64,000 bases of DNA from Gonapodya prolifera JEL478 (lineage: Eukaryota; Monoblepharomycota; Monoblepharidomycetes; Monoblepharidales; Gonapodyaceae). How positions within the stretch are numbered: the stretch's first letter is position 1; every line of letters begins with the position of its first letter. The stretch lies in contig KQ965855.1 in NCBI GenBank assembly GCA_001574975.1, positions 3,507 through 67,506 of the forward strand, in the 5' to 3' direction. This document shows positions 59,395-64,000 of this stretch, in pieces. Position numbers and translations under genes: made by a program. Under the pieces are notes generated by a model. That model did not search any database. It worked only from the letters and a program-made list of their open reading frames with translations, and had not been told where the DNA came from.

Positions 59395-62300
59395 ATGTGT
59401 TCGCAGGTCGAGCAAAATAATTTTTTTCCCACCATTTCTATTTTTGATGCATCAGATCAGACTCAAGAGTTTTGATTGTTCAGTTTTTCAAGAAAAAGTT
59501 AGTCAAGTGGATGGACTGCCCCTTTTCATTGTTATTTTATGCAAATATAAGCGTATGACACTGCGCATGAAAAGATAATTGACCTCCAATGCGGCAAAAA
59601 GATGTAGTCTGTGGAGGACAGTTCAGCTTTGGGTGCCAGGCCCCTTGGCTACATTCCTTCGAAACCTCCAACCGAAACGCCCCCTAACGACAAGATTGCG
59701 CTTCGCATTCTGCTCAGGATACGAGAGGACTCGCATAAGCACAATTTTCTAAAACACTTAAAGGATCATGGATAAGAATATGCTAAAGAACCAACGGAGA
59801 GAGCGCAAGAGGAACAGACGAGGAAGAAATTGCAGAGGTAAATTGGCAAATTAATAATTCGAGTAAAAGCTTTTGGGTGGCTGAATGGTCGGCAGAATTC
59901 CACGTTGCAAAACTCGAAACGTAACCGAACGGAGGGAACAGGGCAGACAAAGAAATGGCGAGAAAAATGCGGAAGAGTTCCGGAGGATAGAGCAATGCTG
60001 AAAGAAAAGGCTCGGAGATCGAATGGAACCAGAGGAGAACGACAGAATAGCCAAGATGACAAACAAGAAGACACCAAACTGAAGTGAGCGACAATGTTAT
60101 CGATGATGGATGGAGGGGAAGCTAGCAGGAGCTCTGCAGACGATGGAAGGAAAAAAATGAAATCAAAGTGAACCGAAACGGGCAAACATTGGCAACACGA
60201 AACAGCAAACCAGACGGAAGGATAGGCAGGTGCTTCGACAGGGGAAGCGAGTGACAAAAGTGCAGCACGAACGTCAATGGGTCACCTCAAGTTGTTGATG
60301 GCGGTACTGAACCATTGCTTGTTTGGACGGGTCACAACAACTTGAGCTTTCCCGTTTACGATACATGGTCTCAATTTCATCAACGACTGTAATTGTGGAC
60401 ACCCGTCTGTACAAACTGCTCTTGGCAGCTCTGCGGCAGTGGTCTTGACGTTACCATCGCCCTTCGTTGGTTTGGTCGAGTGTAACCGGTACTGGATCCT
60501 CAGCTGCTTCAGGGCGGCCTGGCAGGGGGTGATGAATGTGTCAGTCGCGTGAATGCTCTCGGGCATCACGGCGCAGTCTGGTGTTTACCACTTCTGCATC
60601 GTCGAGAACGACGTGGGACACCACCATCAACACCAGCTAGTTGAGACCTCCTCGCAAGGATGACCGGGAAGGCCGGACTCCAAACCGCACTGTGAGCTCT
60701 TTCAAGGTGAAGCACCTTTCAAGAGTCGGATACTTCCAGATATCTGCTGTTGCTATTCGGGGACACCAGACTGTGGTTTTGGCCAAAAGCCCAAACCTGG
60801 CCTCAATCAGCAGACTTCTCATACGAGCCAAAACACGATGGATCTTTCCGGACGGTACTGTTGTCGCTGTTGGCGCCAAGGGATTCTGCAGCGCGGCACA
60901 CACTGGCAGGTGGCGTTGAGCAGTGCTCGGTCTGGGGAATCTGCTTGTTTTTATGCGCAGTGTAACACGATGGTCTCGACACAGAGTTTGATGAAGACCA
61001 ACCGTCGGTACCGGGTTTCGCTGCACCACCGCGACCGCGACCACGATTTTTTACATGCATGTTGTGGAACTCAATGCTGGTCGGAACGTGGTGACCGCTC
61101 TTAAGACGTCACAGACCGAACGAGAGCGCCACCACGACTCTTTTTTTAAAACCCATTTTCCGAGCGAGATTCTGGCAGCGCGCTGCGGCTGCGATGCAGA
61201 CTCTTGTTCGGGGAGTGGTTTGAAAGAAAGGTTATGTGGGTGCAACGAACAATGAATGCTTGGTCACCTCCACCCGTGACCGTTTTTTCAAGCCACCTTC
61301 TGAGCGAGATTCCAGCATCGTGCTGCGGTTGCGATGCAGAGTCTTGTTCACTTGGAGGATTTGAAGGGCAAGTGTACGTCTGTGGACCTTCCTTCAGTGA
61401 TGCGGGAGAGTTTGTGACCGATTGAGTGGTTCATTTGTTATTTATTTGACCTGGATCATCCTTCACTACATTGGAGCTGGCCAAGATGATCAATTTGGTA
61501 TTGAATACTCTCCTCGTGGGCAAGACGGCCTCAACAACACATACACTGCCCTCCGCCATTCTTCCACGGAATGTGTTCTCTGCCACTTCCCTCCTCGCTC
61601 ACTCGTTGATGCGGCAGTCTCCGCTTTCGCAAACTGATCACCACGACCACCACCACCACCACCTTCCTCGCCGTCGCTGAGGTCATTGGGGTAGCGCGCA
61701 ACTGCTCGCTCACCTTCATTGTCCGGGACGTGGAAACCTCTGACGGACAAGCGCATCATCGGGCGAGAACTGAAATTGTTCAGTAACCCGCTCGACAAGC
61801 GCCCGCAAGACGCCAAAGTCCGCAAGAAGAGGAAGGAAAGACTTCCGCTCGAGCAGGTCAAGTCCATTTTGGGCGTGTACAGGATTTACAACGCTAGCCT
61901 CGTCGACCTGTAGTGGGGAAACTCGTTACCCGTTGGTAGCGGACTTCAGCTGTAACAATATCCATAAGGCGATCACGAAGCCGTCAAGTACGCCTTGCTG
62001 TAACGAGTACGCTGGATTTCGTTGGGGGAAAGTCCATTCACCAATTACCTCTCGTCAGAAAGAGGGTACTTCGTGAAGCACAACCCTCAAAAATGAGCGT
62101 AACACATGTTTTGTAGGACGAGGATGTTGTTGAATTGTGGATGAGGGGAAGATTCTTTCTCGGAACTGGATATTGCGCCGACCCACCAGGCTCATTATTG
62201 TGGGTATATTTGAGTTCGAGCTGAGTTCGAGCTGAGTTCGAGCAGCGAGGTTGGTGGGGCGAAGGTTTTGGATTCCAAACGATAGTAGATGTAGTTCATG

Positions 62301-62720
62301 AAGTGTGGTGGTATGGGACGATGAGAGCACAAATTTTGAGCCACTGCATAATAATAATGACAATTGTTACCAGAGGGTTTACACATGCATGAACACATCC
62401 AGTATAGCCCTCCCAAAAAGAGGGCCGGTTCTGGTTTCCCAAAAAGGAACAGTTGTTTTCCCGAACCGACACCGCCAAACCTACTTGACTCTGCTTCGGT
62501 TTCAAAGGTGCTCGACAGTCGACTGAAGACCAGCCAGATCTGACGTGTTGCTTCACTGACAAACGCAATCGCGGCGTCTGTTCGCAAACCTGTGCGTGCA
62601 GCAAGATTCGAGGAAGGTTTGTTTGCATAACCTCACAGTTGCTGGGTTTCTGGCTATAGTTCACCTCTTCTTTCATCCCAAACAGCTCTCGAAACGTTTC
62701 CAGAAGATCAATTTACGATT
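59395..62720. other. Gene-poor 3.3-kb region with coding-like remnants
   Basis: No gene can be supported. Short coding-like pieces occur on both strands. On the plus strand two Cys-rich peptides (ILAARCGCDADSCSGSG at about 61,170 and IPASCCGCDAESCSLGG at about 61,310) arise from a 138-nt direct repeat. On the minus strand two frames of 95 and 135 codons (60,282-61,044) have no recognised domain. An 11-nt motif TGAGTTCGAGC is repeated about three times at 62,211-62,243. Probably decayed sequence or promoter space for the Gly-rich gene. Confidence 0.4.
61143..61365. repeat. Degenerate direct repeat, about 138-nt period
   Basis: GAGCGAGATTCTGGCAGCGC (61,161) recurs at 61,302 as GAGCGAGATTCCAGCATCGT. 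Both continue CTGCGGCTGCGATGCAGA or its variant, then CTCTTGTTC or GTCTTGTTC and a TTGAA block. The two read as a similar Cys-rich peptide in the plus direction, in different frames of the window. Confidence 0.6.
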
Positions 62721-64000
62721 ATGGCTCCTAGCGAATCTTTGAAGGCCAATGTGTCTAATGCTGGACCTCTTTACCGATGCCTCATCGATACAAAAAGCAA
62801 CACAACGAAGTATCTTGTTGGATACCGTGCCGTCACCCTCCTACCATTCCTTAAAAACGACGGGACTTCTTTCGGTGACGCTCGCCCAACTGCATACTCT
62901 GGTCCAGATGGTACTGGTGCCCAGATTAGCACGGTCGCAATTTCTCTCGGAGAATCAGCTGGAGATTCTACTCTTACGACAAACAATATTGAGATCCATG
63001 CGGAGGACATATACTTATACGCGGGCAGTTACTTCTCCTTGCGCGGTAAAAATCTCGTCCTCACGGCGAATCGAATTTTTTGCGTTCGATCACAGCCAGA
63101 TATTAGCGTTGCGGATGGAATTAGCGACATAACGTTCGATTGCTCTGGTATCACATTTTCAGCCGTAGATGCACCACCGAAGGCTCCTAATGGCGAGAAT
63201 GGGCATGGTGCACCAGTTGCACCAGATACAGACGTCAGAACGGGTGATGTGAGTCTTTGGACTGCCACTTCAGGCTTGCCAGGTGGCACAGGACAGCAGG
63301 GCAAAACGGGAATGAATGGTGGCAACGTCCTTGCACTTGGCAGCCTGGTTTCACTCACGAGTACACCATGCTCGCTTAAGTTTGCGGTTTCGGGTGGACC
63401 TGGTGGTCCTGGAGGTCCAGGAGGAGATGGGGGCAAAGGTGGTGATTGCTTCGAGGCGAACTGGCCCCAACGGCTTCTGGAAGTTGAGCACGTCCCTTTG
63501 GCGGAGCCTTACTTAAGGTTGGACACACATTACCACCGTTACCTTCATGAACAATTTACTGTTCTCGTGTATTATCGAGACCACTTCCTTCGCTTCCATG
63601 CACTGGGTGGACCGGGGGGTGCTGGCGGGGTGCCGGGGCCGTGTGGAATTTCAGGTTCAATCACTCACTCAATTCAGTCTGAAGGAAAGTTCAAGTTGGC
63701 TATGATGCCGGAGACAGAAACAACTGTTGTGGCACATGCTGGCGCCGGTGGAGAAGGCGGTGCCAACGGCCAACTTCTCGACCCCGGAATTACGACAAGT
63801 GTTCGGACAAGTAATTTTTTACAACTCAAGGGCGACTGGGTGCCAAAGTCAACACCGGCTCTTTCAGGAGCCGGAGGTTTTGAAGTGAAGCAAGCAGTCC
63901 CCGCCGGAACTCTTAAAGCTCTGACTGAACCAGGTGCAGTCAGGGACCCAGTTCATCTCATGATGGTGCTGCAGAGGCTCCAGTTTGAGTATCACACCGA
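62721..64000 (+). CDS. Gly-rich, collagen-like protein (5' part)
   Basis: An open frame from ATG 62721 runs without a stop or intron to the window edge (426 codons so far). The first about 150 residues have alternating hydrophobic strands (NIEIHAEDIYLYAGSYFSL, KNLVLTANRIFCV), which look like a right-handed beta-helix or beta-solenoid. At least four Gly-rich, collagen-like segments follow (GLPGGTGQQGKTG, GGPGGPGGPGGDGGKGG, GGPGGAGGVPGPCG, GAGGEGGANGQ), separated by charged beta-rich stretches. There is no signal peptide. I recognise no named family. The Gly-x-x spacers suggest an extended surface or matrix protein, but that is inference. The gene is truncated only by the window end. Confidence 0.8.
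   Translation, partial: MAPSESLKANVSNAGPLYRCLIDTKSNTTKYLVGYRAVTLLPFLKNDGTSFGDARPTAYSGPDGTGAQISTVAISLGESAGDSTLTTNNIEIHAEDIYLYAGSYFSLRGKNLVLTANRIFCVRSQPDISVADGISDITFDCSGITFSAVDAPPKAPNGENGHGAPVAPDTDVRTGDVSLWTATSGLPGGTGQQGKTGMNGGNVLALGSLVSLTSTPCSLKFAVSGGPGGPGGPGGDGGKGGDCFEANWPQRLLEVEHVPLAEPYLRLDTHYHRYLHEQFTVLVYYRDHFLRFHALGGPGGAGGVPGPCGISGSITHSIQSEGKFKLAMMPETETTVVAHAGAGGEGGANGQLLDPGITTSVRTSNFLQLKGDWVPKSTPALSGAGGFEVKQAVPAGTLKALTEPGAVRDPVHLMMVLQRLQFEYHT

Noticed and set aside
59766-60257. 163-codon hydrophobic minus-strand frame
   Set aside because: Ser/Phe/Leu-rich reading of purine-rich sequence without domain or splice support.
60282-61044. Minus-strand frames of 95 and 135 codons
   Set aside because: Could be a decayed gene, but no motif, start or junction is convincing.
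1-64000. tRNA, rRNA, LTR or DNA-transposon genes
   Set aside because: Scanning by eye found no cloverleaf, rRNA block, reverse transcriptase, integrase or transposase motif. A covariance-model and profile search would be needed to exclude degenerate copies.

Overview
The window looks like the nuclear genome of a zoosporic (flagellated) fungus, most likely a chytrid. Genes are split by many short GT-AG introns, mostly 45-120 nt with GTGAGT/GTRNGT donors. A very large flagellar axoneme gene (CFAP47-like) sits beside typical fungal genes: berberine-bridge-type FAD oxidase, P450, bZIP, clade-2 histidine acid phosphatase, ankyrin-kinase and LRR-membrane proteins. The flagellar gene argues against Dikarya. 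The fungal assignment is inference from gene content.

Layout. 1-2.2 kb: no confident gene, but an array of about 16 imperfect palindromes. 2.2-11.6 kb (-): CFAP47-like gene, 12 exon blocks, about 2,855 aa, whose 5' half is GC-rich and 3' half AT-rich. 12.4-15.1 kb (+): ankyrin-kinase gene with apparent frame breaks. 15.4-17.7 kb (-): secreted FAD oxidase. 19.8-29.6 kb: two Sec1/Munc18-type genes (-), each with 10 exons, flanking a bZIP gene (+). 29.9-37.4 kb: two paralogous LRR-transmembrane proteins on opposite strands, with an ankyrin gene between them. 37.7-41.8 kb: a roughly 1.9-kb segment duplicated in tandem, each copy with a three-finger zinc-finger gene that contains a 16-nt micro-exon. 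41.6-43.2 kb (-): secreted protein made of three repeats of an unrecognised domain. 43.8-51.8 kb (+): PX-domain protein, then ankyrin-SH3 protein. 52.1-54.3 kb (-): P450. 56.2-59.4 kb (+): histidine acid phosphatase, then membrane RING-H2 protein. 59.4-62.7 kb: no confident gene. 62.7 kb to the end (+): Gly-rich, collagen-like protein running off the window.

Exon models were built by hand from splice signals, frame continuity and family resemblance. In the multi-exon genes where I closed every junction, the exon lengths sum to a multiple of three. Five stretches of one GC-rich repeat family lie in introns of the FAD oxidase and Sec1-B genes and in one intergenic region. No rRNA, tRNA, CRISPR, LTR element or intact transposase was recognised.

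The genes do not form one pathway. Linked themes are vesicle traffic and membrane signalling (two SM proteins, PX, RING-H2, LRR receptors, ankyrin-kinase) and secreted enzymes.
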